A stretch of 5,725 nt of DNA from DHVE2 group archaeon (GTDB taxonomy: Archaea > Thermoplasmatota > Thermoplasmata > Thermoplasmatales > Aciduliprofundaceae). Where the stretch lies: the NCBI GenBank assembly GCA_027014065.1, contig JALWEL010000175.1, positions 1-5,725 of the forward strand, written 5' to 3'. Positions 5,472 through 5,725 of the stretch are shown in pieces. Below the pieces are notes generated by a model. It was not told the origin of the DNA. It worked only from the letters and a program-made list of their open reading frames with translations, and did not search any database. Each line of letters opens with the position of its first letter. Position 1 is the stretch's first letter. The position numbers were made by a program, and so were the translations under genes.

Positions 5472-5725
5472 TTATACATCCCCTCCTTCTATTTTAACCT
5501 TTTCGGTTTTATTTTCCTCCTCCAGCTCTCTGCGGTACTTCTCGTAAAGAAAAGGATACTTCTCCTCTATGAACTTCTTTATCTTTGGGTTCTTCTTCGC
5601 ACCGTAGAGAAGAAAGTAATAGGGAGTCATCTCCTTTGCCTCACCGTAGAGGTAATACGCATTGTAATTTATCGTGAGTATTGCCGCATTTTTACCCATG
5701 TTAAACCCGATTATCTTCTCCCACG
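5472..5725 (-). CDS. C-terminal part of an unrecognised protein, cut by the right window edge
   Basis: The frame ends at TAA 5474-5472 and stays open to the right edge, so 83 residues of a 5'-truncated gene are visible. The ATG at 5699 is probably internal: the codons before it are open (W-E-K-I-I-G-F-N) and no well-spaced Shine-Dalgarno precedes it. The visible part has a Tyr-rich, mildly hydrophobic stretch (NYNAYYLYGEAKEMTPYYF), then a strongly charged, probably helical tail (KNPKIKKFIEEKYPFLYEKYRRELEEENK). I recognise no family or catalytic motif in it. It lies three bases upstream of the DUF5678-like gene and is probably the preceding gene of the same transcription unit. Confidence 0.7.
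   Translation of the reverse strand, partial: WEKIIGFNMGKNAAILTINYNAYYLYGEAKEMTPYYFLLYGAKKNPKIKKFIEEKYPFLYEKYRRELEEENKTEKVKIEGGDV

Noticed and set aside
5472..5699. Complete 75-residue protein starting at ATG 5699
   Set aside because: The frame is open through to the window edge, and no initiation signal precedes this ATG. A truncated longer gene is more likely.

Overview
This window looks archaeal, most likely euryarchaeal and compatible with a Thermoplasmata-type lineage; the lineage is inferred. The best marker is a complete single-subunit-type diphthamide synthase Dph2, the form archaea use on elongation factor 2. Supporting signs are TATA/BRE-like elements about 25 bp upstream of start codons that have no Shine-Dalgarno (SD) sequence (leaderless genes), together with GGAGG-type SDs in front of operon-internal genes, and a sequon-rich, membrane-anchored surface protein.

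Layout. Positions 1-686 (minus) hold the N-terminal 228 residues of a membrane protein resembling DUF2207, cut by the left edge. A 93-bp divergent promoter region (687-779) separates it from a complete class I PLP-dependent aminotransferase (780-1934, plus). That gene converges on a 580-residue surface protein (1929-3671, minus) with a signal peptide, about five Ig-like modules and a C-terminal membrane anchor; the two stop codons overlap in one TTATAA palindrome. The surface-protein gene has its own BRE/TATA element, which begins directly at the stop codon of dph2 (3709-4689, minus).

Upstream of dph2, the minus strand reads as a tight gene string: an unrecognised 3' gene end at the right edge (5472-5725), a DUF5678-like 71-residue protein (5253-5468), a retropepsin-like aspartic protease (4832-5234), a 29-residue small ORF (4686-4775) and dph2. 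Spacings are short or overlapping, so they are probably co-transcribed.

Two points deserve attention. First, the retropepsin-like gene has a good SD and ATG at 5234, but its conserved frame is offset by one base; the break is probably at an A6 run (5197-5202). It is either a sequencing indel, a real frameshift mutation or recoding. Second, the 142-bp dph2 leader contains a strong SD in front of an ATG followed by only three sense codons, and a second SD in front of the 29-codon ORF, whose stop overlaps the dph2 GTG start. This suggests translational coupling or a decayed small gene. I saw no mobile element, CRISPR array, tRNA or rRNA, and no stretch above 300 bp lacks a gene.
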